Shown here: positions 8,405-15,779 of the stretch, one piece after another | Numbering within the stretch: position 1 is the stretch's first letter | Layout of the letters: every line of letters begins with the position of its first letter | Assembly (NCBI RefSeq): GCF_945952405.1 | Contig: NZ_CAMFIA010000005.1 | Location: 186,001-250,000, forward strand | Reading direction: 5' to 3' | DNA: 64,000 nucleotides | DNA from: an uncultured Stenotrophomonas sp. | GTDB taxonomy: Bacteria; Pseudomonadota; Gammaproteobacteria; Xanthomonadales; Xanthomonadaceae | Notes under the pieces: model-generated | Database searches by the model: none | What the model was told of the DNA's origin: nothing | Seen by the model: only the letters and a program-made list of their open reading frames with translations | Made by a program: the position numbers and the translations under genes

Positions 8405-9414
8405 TGACTGACCCCGATCAGGGCACTACCGTGACCGCCCCTGCCGGCGTTGAGGCGTTCACCTTCGGCGACCCCACGCCCGTGCTGGACTCTCGCGGCA
8501 TCCTCGACTACCTCGAATGCTGGCGCAACGGGCGCTATTTCGAACCGCCGGTGGATCTGCATGGGCTGTCCCGCACCACCCGCGCTAACCCCTATCTGCA
8601 CAGCGGACTGACGTTCAAGCGCAACATGCTGGTGAGCACGTTCAAGCCCCACAAGCTGCTGAGCCGTGAGGCGTTCGCACAGCTGGCGTTGGACTACATC
8701 ACCTTCGGCATGGCCTATGTCGAGCGCCGCCGCGCTATGTCCGGCGTCAATCACTCCCTGGCGGTGCCGCTGGCCAAGTATGTGCGCCGAGGCGTGGAAC
8801 CGGGCGAGTTCTTCCAGATCCGCGCCGGAAAGATCGAACATGAGTTTGCTCGCGGCGATGTGTTCCAGCTCCGGGAGGCAGATGTTGACCAGGAAATTTA
8901 TGGGCTGCCGGAATGGATGCCGGCTGTTCAATCGGCCCTGCTGAACGAATCGGCGACGCTGTTTCGCCGGAAGTATTACAACAACGGCTCGCATGCCGGG
9001 TTCATTCTTTACCTGACCGACTCCCTGACCGAGAAGGACGATGTGGACGGCATTCGAAACGCGCTGCGCGAGTCGCGCGGGCCGGGCAATTTTCGCAACC
9101 TGTTCCTGCACTCGCCGGGCGGTAGCAAGGATGGCCTAAAGCTGATTCCCGTCAGCGAGGTTGCGGCGAAGGATGAATTTACCGGCATCAAGAGCGTGAC
9201 CCGTGACGACATGCTGGCCTCCCTGCGCACGCCGCCGCAGCTGCTGGGCATCGTGCCGCAGAACAGTGGTGGCTTTGGCTCGATCCGCGAGGCAGCGACC
9301 GTGTGGACTGCGATGGAACTGTCACCACTGCAGACGCGGCTGACCGCGATCAATGAATGGCTGGGCGATGAGGTAATCCGCTTCAACCCCTTCGAGCTGG
9401 GGACGGCCGCTTGA
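8404..9414 (+). CDS. Q: Phage portal protein Q
   Basis: 336 residues starting MTDPDQGTTV, with FTFGDPTPVLDSRGILDYLE, CWRNGRYFEPPVDLHGLSR, YYNNGSHAGFILYLTD and LRTPPQLLGIVPQNSGGFGS, all typical of the P2 gpQ (PBSX-type portal) family. It forms the dodecameric ring at the head vertex through which DNA enters. The ATG at 8404 was chosen because it follows the terminase stop directly; an earlier in-frame codon at 8398 is possible. Confidence 0.95.
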   Translation: MTDPDQGTTVTAPAGVEAFTFGDPTPVLDSRGILDYLECWRNGRYFEPPVDLHGLSRTTRANPYLHSGLTFKRNMLVSTFKPHKLLSREAFAQLALDYITFGMAYVERRRAMSGVNHSLAVPLAKYVRRGVEPGEFFQIRAGKIEHEFARGDVFQLREADVDQEIYGLPEWMPAVQSALLNESATLFRRKYYNNGSHAGFILYLTDSLTEKDDVDGIRNALRESRGPGNFRNLFLHSPGGSKDGLKLIPVSEVAAKDEFTGIKSVTRDDMLASLRTPPQLLGIVPQNSGGFGSIREAATVWTAMELSPLQTRLTAINEWLGDEVIRFNPFELGTAA

Positions 9415-9455
9415 ATACTATGCCGCCACGGCTCCCGTTGGTGAGCCGATGATCG

Positions 9456-10259
9456 TCAGTGTGAGTTGGTGAATGCCTGCCAGCGGCTCTGAAAAGCGGT
9501 GATCATTCCGTGGAGCTTGGCTGCGGTTGGTTCCAGTTCTTCCCTCGGGCGATGCTGGGCCGAAAGTATGAGGCCCGTTATACCGATCAGAAACGCCATG
9601 ACGGCCACGCGCTGAACTTTTAAGCCCATGTGGTCCGGGCCGACCTGTGAACGGAAGGAACCATCGTTGTCGAAGAGCGTCACGACAATCTCGCCGCCGT
9701 GCACGAACCCATGCCAGTCAGTCAGCTCATCGGCGAGGCCCTGAATTAGTTCGGGAGCCTCGGGGCAAATGGCGGATGAGACCAGCTTGGCGATAAGGCC
9801 TGTTTTAATGTCGTGAAGCTGCTGGGGCTTACTGGGCCATGCCCTTTTCGGCAGTTCATCCCGCGTCCTGAATGCCGTCAGTTCTTCGTCGGTTGCTTCG
9901 ATGGCAAAGAAAACAGCACGCAACCAGGTCTCTACCAGTGGACGCCAGAGCGTGAGCGCGACGATATGCGTGCGCTCCGGCTCCGTTCGCAGCAGATGGC
10001 ATATTGACCAGGCAATATCCAGACCATAGGCGAGCAATGCCCCTGAGACTGCGACGCGCTCAGTCCTAGCGTAGTCGCCATGGGGGAGTCCTTCGCGGGC
10101 GGCCTCGACAAACGCTAGTGCATCGGATGCGATCAGCATCACCGATTGCTTGCCGTGCCCTCTTGGCGAAGGCGAGTCGGCGTGTTGCGGCAGCGCTTCG
10201 GCCGCGTTTTCTTGTTCGCGTGCTATCTCTCGCCGAATGGCTTGCCGCAGCAGGTCCAT
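9456..10259 (-). CDS. DUF6988-like protein of unknown function (prophage cargo)
   Basis: 267 residues. The central part (VSGALLAYGLDIAWSICHLL, then WRPLVETWLRAVFFAIEATD and, later, DWHGFVHGGEIV) resembles the DUF6988-type helical proteins with a conserved HGG or similar motif. It lacks a signal peptide and clear membrane spans. It lies just beyond portal Q and convergent to it, where P2-like phages often carry lysogenic-conversion genes not needed for growth. Assignment to the family is from memory of its pattern. A defence role is possible but not shown by the sequence. Confidence 0.6.
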   Translation of the reverse strand: MDLLRQAIRREIAREQENAAEALPQHADSPSPRGHGKQSVMLIASDALAFVEAAREGLPHGDYARTERVAVSGALLAYGLDIAWSICHLLRTEPERTHIVALTLWRPLVETWLRAVFFAIEATDEELTAFRTRDELPKRAWPSKPQQLHDIKTGLIAKLVSSAICPEAPELIQGLADELTDWHGFVHGGEIVVTLFDNDGSFRSQVGPDHMGLKVQRVAVMAFLIGITGLILSAQHRPREELEPTAAKLHGMITAFQSRWQAFTNSH

Positions 10260-10343
10260 TTGAAATCTCCTTCGATACAGAGCATGGCTACCTTATTCAA
10301 GGTGAGCCAGTTGCAGTCGGTGGCGCCCAGCCGCGAATAGCAT

Positions 10344-10393
10344 GAAGGCCGCAGCCCGGATGGACTATGGAGGTCCACCGGAATGCGGCCTTC
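10344..10393. terminator. Hairpin between two cargo units
   Basis: The arms GAAGGCCGCA and TGCGGCCTTC pair perfectly over ten bases, with further partial pairing inside. No strong T-run follows. It lies downstream of the DUF4160/DUF2442 pair, which reads toward it, so it may end that transcript. Confidence 0.5.
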
Positions 10394-10422
10394 GTTGTTC
10401 CCGCGTGAGAGTGCCTTCTCAG

Positions 10423-10896
10423 TTAAGCGACCTTGTCGTAGGCGTCCAGCGTTTGCCCGCTCTCCAAAGCCTCCCAGCCCAGCATCGCCAGTCCGACTGT
10501 CTTGGGAATGGGGCGCTCGCCGCTGCGGTAGTAGGCCAGCATGCGGCGGCTGATCCCGAGCGCCTCTGCAGCTGCGTCCAGCGACAGGCCGTGGTGATGC
10601 ATCCAGGCGACTACCTGCTGGTGCGAGTGTTCACCCGCCTGCTCGACTGCCATGGCCCGTAGGTTGTCGCTGGCCAGGGTCAGATCGTCGTCATCGGCAA
10701 AGATGACACCGCGATTCCATTCATCAGGTGCAACCGCTCGGAAGACACTCGGGTCGGCAAGCCGCGCAAGCGAGGGGTGCTTGATGATGGCCTCGGTGAG
10801 GTCGACAACGGCAGCAAAGCCATCACCGAACTGCAGGCCGAGGCGAGCCGGCGCCACGGCGGCAACGTCTTGGATCACAAATTGGGGCTGGTTCAT
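10423..10896 (-). CDS. DUF2442-HTH protein, predicted antitoxin/regulator
   Basis: 157 residues. Residues 1-85 look like a DUF2442 domain (MNQPQFVIQDVAAVAPARLG and EWNRGVIFADDDDLTL). The C-terminal part holds a helix-turn-helix, LDAAAEALGISRRMLAYYRS. It is translated from an ATG overlapping the stop of the DUF4160 gene (ATGA), so the two are coupled. Pairs of this type recur in bacterial and phage genomes and are suspected toxin-antitoxin modules; here the HTH partner would be the antitoxin and autorepressor. The start at 10896 gives the ATGA overlap; longer forms begin inside the upstream gene. Confidence 0.75.
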   Translation of the reverse strand: MNQPQFVIQDVAAVAPARLGLQFGDGFAAVVDLTEAIIKHPSLARLADPSVFRAVAPDEWNRGVIFADDDDLTLASDNLRAMAVEQAGEHSHQQVVAWMHHHGLSLDAAAEALGISRRMLAYYRSGERPIPKTVGLAMLGWEALESGQTLDAYDKVA

Positions 10897-11129
10897 GGGT
10901 TCAACTCTTGCCACTTGGCGGTGAGGGTTTGGAGGTTCACGACGGCCCATGCGAGGGCTTCGGTTAGTTCGCGTTCCTTGACCGAACCGGACAGTACCTC
11001 AAGGGTCCCGATGATGATCAGCGCTTCGCGGCCGTCACGCATCCGCACGTGGAAGTGCGGCGGTTGATGATCTGCCGCGTACATCGTGATGGCGCAGTCC
11101 GGGAAGCGTTTGATCGTCGGCATGGGCAT
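10893..11129 (-). CDS. DUF4160 protein, predicted toxin partner
   Basis: 78 residues from the ATG at 11129, or 76 from that at 11123 (MPTIKRFPDCAITMYAADHQ). The segment HQPPHFHVRMRDGREALI is the hallmark of DUF4160. It is first in a two-gene unit with the DUF2442-HTH gene, overlapping it by four bases. The start lies right beside a promoter and two palindromic operators, so the message would have almost no leader. The toxin role is inferred from the gene pairing. Confidence 0.75.
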   Translation of the reverse strand: MPMPTIKRFPDCAITMYAADHQPPHFHVRMRDGREALIIIGTLEVLSGSVKERELTEALAWAVVNLQTLTAKWQELNP

Positions 11130-11167
11130 AGTGTAGTGCAACCATTGCACTAGTGCAACCATTGCAC
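11130..11167 (-). promoter_or_regulatory. Promoter with two perfect tandem operators for the DUF4160/DUF2442 pair
   Basis: A 17-base unit, TAGTGCAACCATTGCAC, occurs twice without a gap or mismatch (11134-11150 and 11151-11167). Each unit contains the palindrome GTGCAA-CCA-TTGCAC. On the minus strand one arm supplies a -35-like TTGCAC (11153-11158). Exactly 17 bases on is a -10-like TACACT (11130-11135), directly before the DUF4160 ATG. Binding of the HTH protein to these sites would block RNA polymerase, so autorepression is the obvious reading. The repeats are seen directly; the promoter and repressor roles are inferred. Confidence 0.7.
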
Positions 11168-11514
11168 CGTTGTTGCCCGGCGAGAGCTGGCACCTGTTCG
11201 CACCAGGGAACGCAGCTATGCCCAAAGACGAGAGACACGTGTGGCGCGGTCTAGCCGAGTGCCCCTATGCGTACGCCTATCCCAATATCCGTACGGTGCC
11301 GCCGCGTGAGACCCTGCGCGCGCACTCGTCTCCCCGCCACGCCTGCGCACTTCATAGGGTGCTTTTTCTGCACTGCCTGCAGCGCGGCCCAGCCCCGGCC
11401 CTGTATGGCGTTCTCCGGGCTTCGCTGGCACCGGTCCGCCCTGCGGTTCCCTGCGCGGCAGGGGGTGTCTGCGTGGCGCCCTGTGGCCTCCTATGGCCAC
11501 CTTCGGGCGGGGCC
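11168..11514. other. Gene-free stretch of the prophage cargo region
   Basis: Several short overlapping open frames exist on both strands, but none has a recognisable product, a good ribosome binding site or a protein-like composition. I see no RNA gene here. Confidence 0.4.
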
Positions 11515-11842
11515 AATTTTTCAGGTGACCACGGGAACGAGGTAACCAGGTAACACGCGCAGCCAAACGGGCTATAAGTGACTGATATAAAAGGAAAAAT
11601 CATGGTTACCTTTCGAGGTGATCTGAGGTAATTTTTCGATCCCTACAAAGTAATGTCATTGATTCATAAGGAAATTTTTCCCCGCCAATGTTACCTCTGA
11701 AGAAGGTAATGGGATTACTCAGAGGTTACCCTATTGTTACCTTGATAAATTCAATATAAATCATTGTTTTTAAAGGTGAATGGGGCGCTCTTTGCAGGGT
11801 GGTTACCTTTATTACCTCTTTCCCGTGGTCACCTGAAAAATT
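11515..11842. repeat. AT-rich block with GGTAAC-type heptamers inside a perfect 23-bp inverted repeat
   Basis: The 23-base arm at 11515-11537 (contains CAGGTGACCACGGGAA) recurs as its exact reverse complement at 11820-11842. Between them lie 282 bases much richer in A and T than the surroundings. The block holds about ten copies of an AGGTAAC/T-type heptamer in both orientations, for example at 11540, 11548, 11604, 11690, 11703, 11724, 11736, 11801 and 11811. This layout recalls iteron origins or a cluster of regulator sites. No gene is evident inside. Confidence 0.7.
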
Positions 11843-11955
11843 CCACCTTATCGCGCGTAAGGGGGCCATCAGCATCCCCACCGCCGCACATGCGCACGCC
11901 TGCAGCCCGCTCCCTTGTCGCAGCCTTTGCGACGGTCAGCCGTATCCTCCCCGCC

Positions 11956-12297
11956 ATGCCGCTGCCCCCCGACTTCTACTGGACGACGCGCTCTGCCAGC
12001 CTCCCCGACGATGCCCCCACGGTCATCGCCTGCAGCGGCGTGTGGGTGGCCGTACTGATGCAACGGGTGAACGACGGGATCTGGATCGCCAGTCTCGACC
12101 GGCACCGGCATGGCCCCGGCGGGCCGTTCCGCTGGTGCACCAGCTATGAGCAGGGTCGCGCCGGCGCCGAGATGTGGGTGGCCAGGCATGAGGCCCGCCT
12201 GCGAGAGGACGTGGCCAAGATCACCGCATACCGGGAGGCGGTGAGGGCGAACAGGTTGGCCAGAGCACACATCCCGCCCCCATTTGGCTGGGAGTAG
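11956..12297 (+). CDS. Small hypothetical prophage protein
   Basis: 113 residues from the ATG at 11956 (MPLPPDFYWTTRSASLPDD), ending HIPPPFGWE. It is soluble in appearance, rich in Arg and Trp, with a predicted helix in the C-terminal half (EARLREDVAKITAYREAVRA). I do not recognise a family. The ORF is open further upstream into the AT-rich block, but that extension has no protein-like pattern. It is convergent with the SRAP gene, 18 bases away. Confidence 0.55.
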   Translation: MPLPPDFYWTTRSASLPDDAPTVIACSGVWVAVLMQRVNDGIWIASLDRHRHGPGGPFRWCTSYEQGRAGAEMWVARHEARLREDVAKITAYREAVRANRLARAHIPPPFGWE

Positions 12298-12315
12298 TGG
12301 GACGCCGGCGTCGGT

Positions 12316-12981
12316 TTAAGCGACCGGCTGCAGGAGCTGCTCGCTGTTGTTGCGCGGGGTGTTGACGGCTCGGCTGACGCGATACGCCTCCATGGCGGGC
12401 ACCTTGGACGCAAGGAGCATGGCCATCGCGTCGTCCGCCTCGGCCGTGAGCCACGCATCGAGCTGGCCAGGGTGGATCCAGACAGGCATTCGGTCGTGGA
12501 TATCGGCCGACACGCCGCTACTGTCGCCGGTGATGATGGTGAAGGTGCCCAGGTTGTCGTCGGCCAGCAAAGGGCTTGTGTCCTCCCACAGTCCTGCAGC
12601 CCATAGAGGACCGTCGGCGTGGATGAACCATGGGTCCTTCTTTCCGTCCACGTCGCTGATCGACCACTCGTAGTAGCCGGCCATCGGGACTAGGCACCTA
12701 CGCCTCTTGAAGGCGGCTCGAAAGGCGTTCTTGGTGGTCACCGTCTCGATCCGCGCATTGAAGGTAGATCCCTGCAGGCTCTTGGCCTTCGCCCAGGACG
12801 GCAGCAGGCCCCATGCGAGCCGGGACACCTGCCGGCCTGTTCCCCGATCGAGGATGACCGACGCCCGTTGTGTGGGCGCCAGGTTGTAGCTGGGAGGGAT
12901 CTCGGCCAACGCCGGCGCGAGGTCGACCAGCGACGGCAGGCCGAAGTCGAGGATAGGGCGTTGGACGAAGCGGCCGCACAT
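12316..12981 (-). CDS. SRAP-domain protein (YedK/HMCES family)
   Basis: 221 residues, full length for the family. It starts MCGRF, so Cys2 is available after Met removal to form the thiazolidine cross-link with abasic sites in single-stranded DNA. The other conserved residues are present: Asn33 (SYNLAP), FNAR at 74-77, Glu105 (GYYEW) and His162 (HDRMPV). It shields abasic sites during replication or repair. SRAP genes are common in phages and mobile elements. The start was set at the MCGRF methionine because the catalytic Cys must be residue 2. It is the last gene before the attachment site. Confidence 0.92.
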   Translation of the reverse strand: MCGRFVQRPILDFGLPSLVDLAPALAEIPPSYNLAPTQRASVILDRGTGRQVSRLAWGLLPSWAKAKSLQGSTFNARIETVTTKNAFRAAFKRRRCLVPMAGYYEWSISDVDGKKDPWFIHADGPLWAAGLWEDTSPLLADDNLGTFTIITGDSSGVSADIHDRMPVWIHPGQLDAWLTAEADDAMAMLLASKVPAMEAYRVSRAVNTPRNNSEQLLQPVA

Positions 12982-13159
12982 GGCGCACAGCCTAGCCGTT
13001 GCCGCCGTGGGTAGAGCGTGTAAGCCGGCCTGCAGGTGGGGGCGCAGCGCCTTATGGCACCGGGAAAATTCAACCATGCACCCAGGAACCGCAAGCGTTC
13101 CACGAACCCGCACCGGGAAAAAAACAGCGCATAAGTGCATGAATCTACTGATTACTCCA

Positions 13160-13209
13160 ACTATCTTGTAAACAGTAGGTCATCCGTTCGATTCGGATAA
13201 GCGGCACCA
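13160..13209 (+). mobile_element. attR: duplicated 3' half of tRNA-Thr(TGT), right end of the prophage
   Basis: The sequence shows an anticodon loop CTTGTAA (13165-13171), the 3' anticodon stem ACAGT, a variable loop AGGTC, a T-arm ATCCG-TTCGATT-CGGAT, the 3' acceptor strand AAGCGGC, then A and CCA (13207-13209). This is the 3' half of tRNA-Thr with anticodon TGT. The 5' half (acceptor GCCGCTT, D-arm) is absent, and the 5' anticodon stem reads ACTAT instead of ACTGT, so homology starts near the anticodon loop. Such fragments are left at the far end when a phage integrates into the 3' end of a tRNA gene. The intact gene should lie at the left end with the integrase, outside this window. Confidence 0.82.
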
Positions 13210-13236
13210 TCCTTTACCAGAAGACCCACTCCCCCT

Positions 13237-14097
13237 TCAGCTGCCTGAGTTGGGTCGTTCCCGGAACCAGACTTCGGCTCGACCATCGCGCGTGAAGCGG
13301 CGCAGCTCGAACTGCCCTGATGCGTGGACGACATGCCGCCAGCGGGAACAGCCATAACTCTTGGGGGTCTGGTCCGGTCGATGCTCTGACAGCCAGCGCT
13401 CGGCAGCTCCAAGCTTCACCCAGCCATCGATCGAAAGTGCCTGGAGAGCTTCCCGAAGCGCTCCGACAATTTCAGCACTGGGCCAGTGAATCTTGCCGTT
13501 GGGTGTGACGCCATCACTCACCAGTTCCTGGAACCGAGGCGATTGAATGACCTCCGAAATGCGCCTTCTTACGTTGTCCATCTCTCCGGCGAAGTTGCAG
13601 AGGTGTTCGAAGTGACGGTCGATCTCCGCATATGAGCGGCTGAGTTCTTTTTGCGCGCGTAGGCATCCCTCGACGCTTCGCAGATCGTGAAGATCGATGA
13701 AATGATGCACGAGTGCGTTTCGCAGTTTCACCAGCGTACTGAGATCATCGGCGAGGATCTGGTAGGCCGTTTCGGGCAAGCTTTGCTGAATCCGGACACT
13801 CATCCACGTCGAGCCAACCTGATGATTCGGCAGGTCATCCAAAGGTTTGCTTCCATCCTTCACGATGTAGGCGGTCATCAGACGACCGACCAGCGTGCCC
13901 AGTGTCTTGCCGTCAACCTCGGTATGACGGGCGTCCAGTGCATGCGGCAGCGATTCTAAGGTGCCAGAAAGCTCTTGCATGGCAATTGTGGCTTTCAGCA
14001 CTCTTTCATACTGCTGCAGGCGTATGAGGCATCGACCGAGCTGCCGTTGTACCTCGTGGTTCAGATCTGTGATGTCGGGGGTACTGGAAGCAGTCAT
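13237..14097 (-). CDS. HEPN-like and OST-HTH/LOTUS two-domain protein, predicted RNA-targeting
   Basis: 286 residues from MTASSTPDIT. The N-terminal 190 residues are helical. They contain LVKLRNALVHHFIDL, where Arg126-Asn127-x3-His131 matches the RNxxxH catalytic motif of HEPN ribonucleases. Residues 207-280 read IDGWVKLGAAERWLSEHRPD, SYGCSRWRHVV and GQFELRRF, the pattern of an OST-HTH/LOTUS domain, which in other proteins binds RNA. No NYN nuclease domain is visible. It lies outside the prophage, 27 bases past attR, with its 3' end facing the attachment site. Both domain calls are by eye; the LOTUS call is the firmer. A start at 14148 is possible but lacks support. Confidence 0.65.
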   Translation of the reverse strand: MTASSTPDITDLNHEVQRQLGRCLIRLQQYERVLKATIAMQELSGTLESLPHALDARHTEVDGKTLGTLVGRLMTAYIVKDGSKPLDDLPNHQVGSTWMSVRIQQSLPETAYQILADDLSTLVKLRNALVHHFIDLHDLRSVEGCLRAQKELSRSYAEIDRHFEHLCNFAGEMDNVRRRISEVIQSPRFQELVSDGVTPNGKIHWPSAEIVGALREALQALSIDGWVKLGAAERWLSEHRPDQTPKSYGCSRWRHVVHASGQFELRRFTRDGRAEVWFRERPNSGS

Positions 14098-14216
14098 CGG
14101 ATACTCAGCGAGAAAGCGCGCAGCCATTCGAGCGCGAACGGTTATCAACTACAGCCCAGAACGGGCTCTATCCGCCCGGAACGACTGCTCCGATTCTCTG
14201 ACCGCAACCCGCACGC

Positions 14217-14564
14217 TCAGCCGGCAGCGCGTTGCAGCAGAACCCAGGCCAACAGCAGCGCGAACACCGCAAACAGGGTCAGGCCGAACCACAGCGCGGC
14301 CAGCTTCACGTTGCCGATCAAGGCCACCAGCACACGCTGCGGCTCGCTTTTCAGGATCGGGTACTGGGCATGCGCCTTTCGCACGCGTTGCCAACCCAGT
14401 CCAAGGAACACCAGGAGCGAGAACGGTGCCAACAGGCGGGCCAGCCGGATCAGCCATTCGTGTGGCGATGGATCGGCTGAGGCGTTCAACCAGAGCGCGA
14501 AAGCGGCAATCGGCAGGGCCAGGGTGAAAAAACGCGGCCAGGCCGTGTTGATGAAGGGTGACAT
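14217..14564 (-). CDS. Small membrane protein of unknown function
   Basis: 115 residues from MSPFINTAWPRFFTLALPIA. Hydrophobic segments lie at about residues 10-25, 38-53 and 82-108, with a basic stretch between (GWQRVRKAHAQYP). It is probably an inner-membrane protein with three spans. I do not recognise a family. It is divergent from the arginase gene. Confidence 0.7.
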   Translation of the reverse strand: MSPFINTAWPRFFTLALPIAAFALWLNASADPSPHEWLIRLARLLAPFSLLVFLGLGWQRVRKAHAQYPILKSEPQRVLVALIGNVKLAALWFGLTLFAVFALLLAWVLLQRAAG

Positions 14565-14696
14565 CGCAATCTTCCATGCAGGACGCCAGGGTCGGTGCGG
14601 CATCATGCCATGTGGCCGCCCTGCTGCACCGCCGCGAGTGGTGTCACACACCTCTGGCTAGACTGTGCTTCTTTTTCCCCAGCGCAGGAGGCACCC

Positions 14697-15617
14697 ATGG
14701 CCCATCCCATCTCCGTATCCCTGATCGGCGTTCCCACCGATGTCGGTGCGGGCCATCGCGGTGCACGGCTGGGGCCGGAAGCACTGCGCGTGGCGGGCCT
14801 GCCGGAGGCACTGGAAGCGCGCGGCGTGGACGTGCGCGACCTGGGCAACCTGGATGGCCCGCGCAACCCGTGGACCGCACCCGTGCACGGCTACCGGCAC
14901 CTGGATGAAGTGGTGGCGTGGAACCACGCGCTGATGGAAGCCAGCTATGCCGAACTGCAGGCGGGGCGCATGCCGATCATGCTGGGCGGCGACCACTGCC
15001 TGGGCATCGGCTCGATCACCGCCGTTGCGCGCTGGTGCCGCGAGCAGGGCAAGACCCTGCGCGTGCTGTGGCTGGATGCGCACTCGGACTTCAATACCAG
15101 CGATGTCACCCCCTCGGGCAACATCCACGGCATGCCGGTGGCCTGCCTGTGCGGGCTTGGCCCGGATGCGTTGACCCGGCTCGGTGGCAGTGCACCGGCG
15201 ATTACCCCGGCGCAGATGCACCAGATCGGCATCCGCTCGGTGGACCCGGAAGAGAAGCGCCTGATCAAGACCCACAAGGTCGATGTCTACGACATGCGCT
15301 ACATCGACGAGAACGGCATGAAGCGCGCGGTGGAAGCGGCACTGGCTGGCATCGACGACAACACCCACCTGCATGTCAGCTTCGATGTGGACTTCCTCGA
15401 CCCGAGCATCGCCCCGGGCGTGGGCACCACCGTGCCGGGCGGGGTGAACTACCGCGAGGCGCAGCTGGTGATGGAGATGATCGCCGACACCGGACGCATG
15501 GGCTCGCTGGACATCGTCGAGCTCAACCCCTTGCTGGACAAGCAGAATGCTACCGCCGAGCTGGCCGTGGACCTGGTCGAAAGCCTGTTCGGCAAGTCCA
15601 CGCTGATGCGCGACTGA
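14697..15617 (+). CDS. rocF: Arginase
   Basis: 306 residues. The manganese-binding signatures are intact: GGDHCLGIGS, DAHSDFNT (DAHxD) and SFDVDFLDP (SFDxDxxDP). It hydrolyses arginine to ornithine and urea. The N-terminus ISVSLIGVPTDVGAGHRGARLGPEA fits the arginase branch rather than agmatinase (which lacks the GAGxxGxxxGPxA start). The ATG at 14697 has a good ribosome binding site (CAGGAGGC). A strong hairpin follows the stop. Confidence 0.95.
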   Translation: MAHPISVSLIGVPTDVGAGHRGARLGPEALRVAGLPEALEARGVDVRDLGNLDGPRNPWTAPVHGYRHLDEVVAWNHALMEASYAELQAGRMPIMLGGDHCLGIGSITAVARWCREQGKTLRVLWLDAHSDFNTSDVTPSGNIHGMPVACLCGLGPDALTRLGGSAPAITPAQMHQIGIRSVDPEEKRLIKTHKVDVYDMRYIDENGMKRAVEAALAGIDDNTHLHVSFDVDFLDPSIAPGVGTTVPGGVNYREAQLVMEMIADTGRMGSLDIVELNPLLDKQNATAELAVDLVESLFGKSTLMRD

Positions 15618-15627
15618 CGTCCTGTCC

Positions 15628-15650
15628 TGAACGGATCGCTGATCCGTTCA
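15628..15650. terminator. Hairpin after arginase
   Basis: TGAACGGATC and GATCCGTTCA pair perfectly over ten bases around a GCT loop, eleven bases past the rocF stop. There is no T-run, so it may be an mRNA 3' end stabiliser or a weak terminator. Confidence 0.5.
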
Positions 15651-15779
15651 CACCCGCTCCACGCGTTTGCCGCCAGATTGCACTTCACGCGGCGGCAGTG
15701 GGCGTTGGCCTTCTCCCGCCGAGCGAAACAATCCCATCCGCGAATGAAGCGGTGTAGCGGCAAACCCAAGGAGAAGCCC

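Noticed and set aside
11216..11603. Open frames on both strands before the AT-rich block.
   Set aside because: No ribosome binding site, no protein-like pattern and rich in Arg/Pro/Ala; some share text only because they cross the inverted repeat arms.
13160..13209. A functional tRNA gene.
   Set aside because: The acceptor 5' strand and D-arm are missing and the anticodon stem is mismatched; only the 3' half remains.
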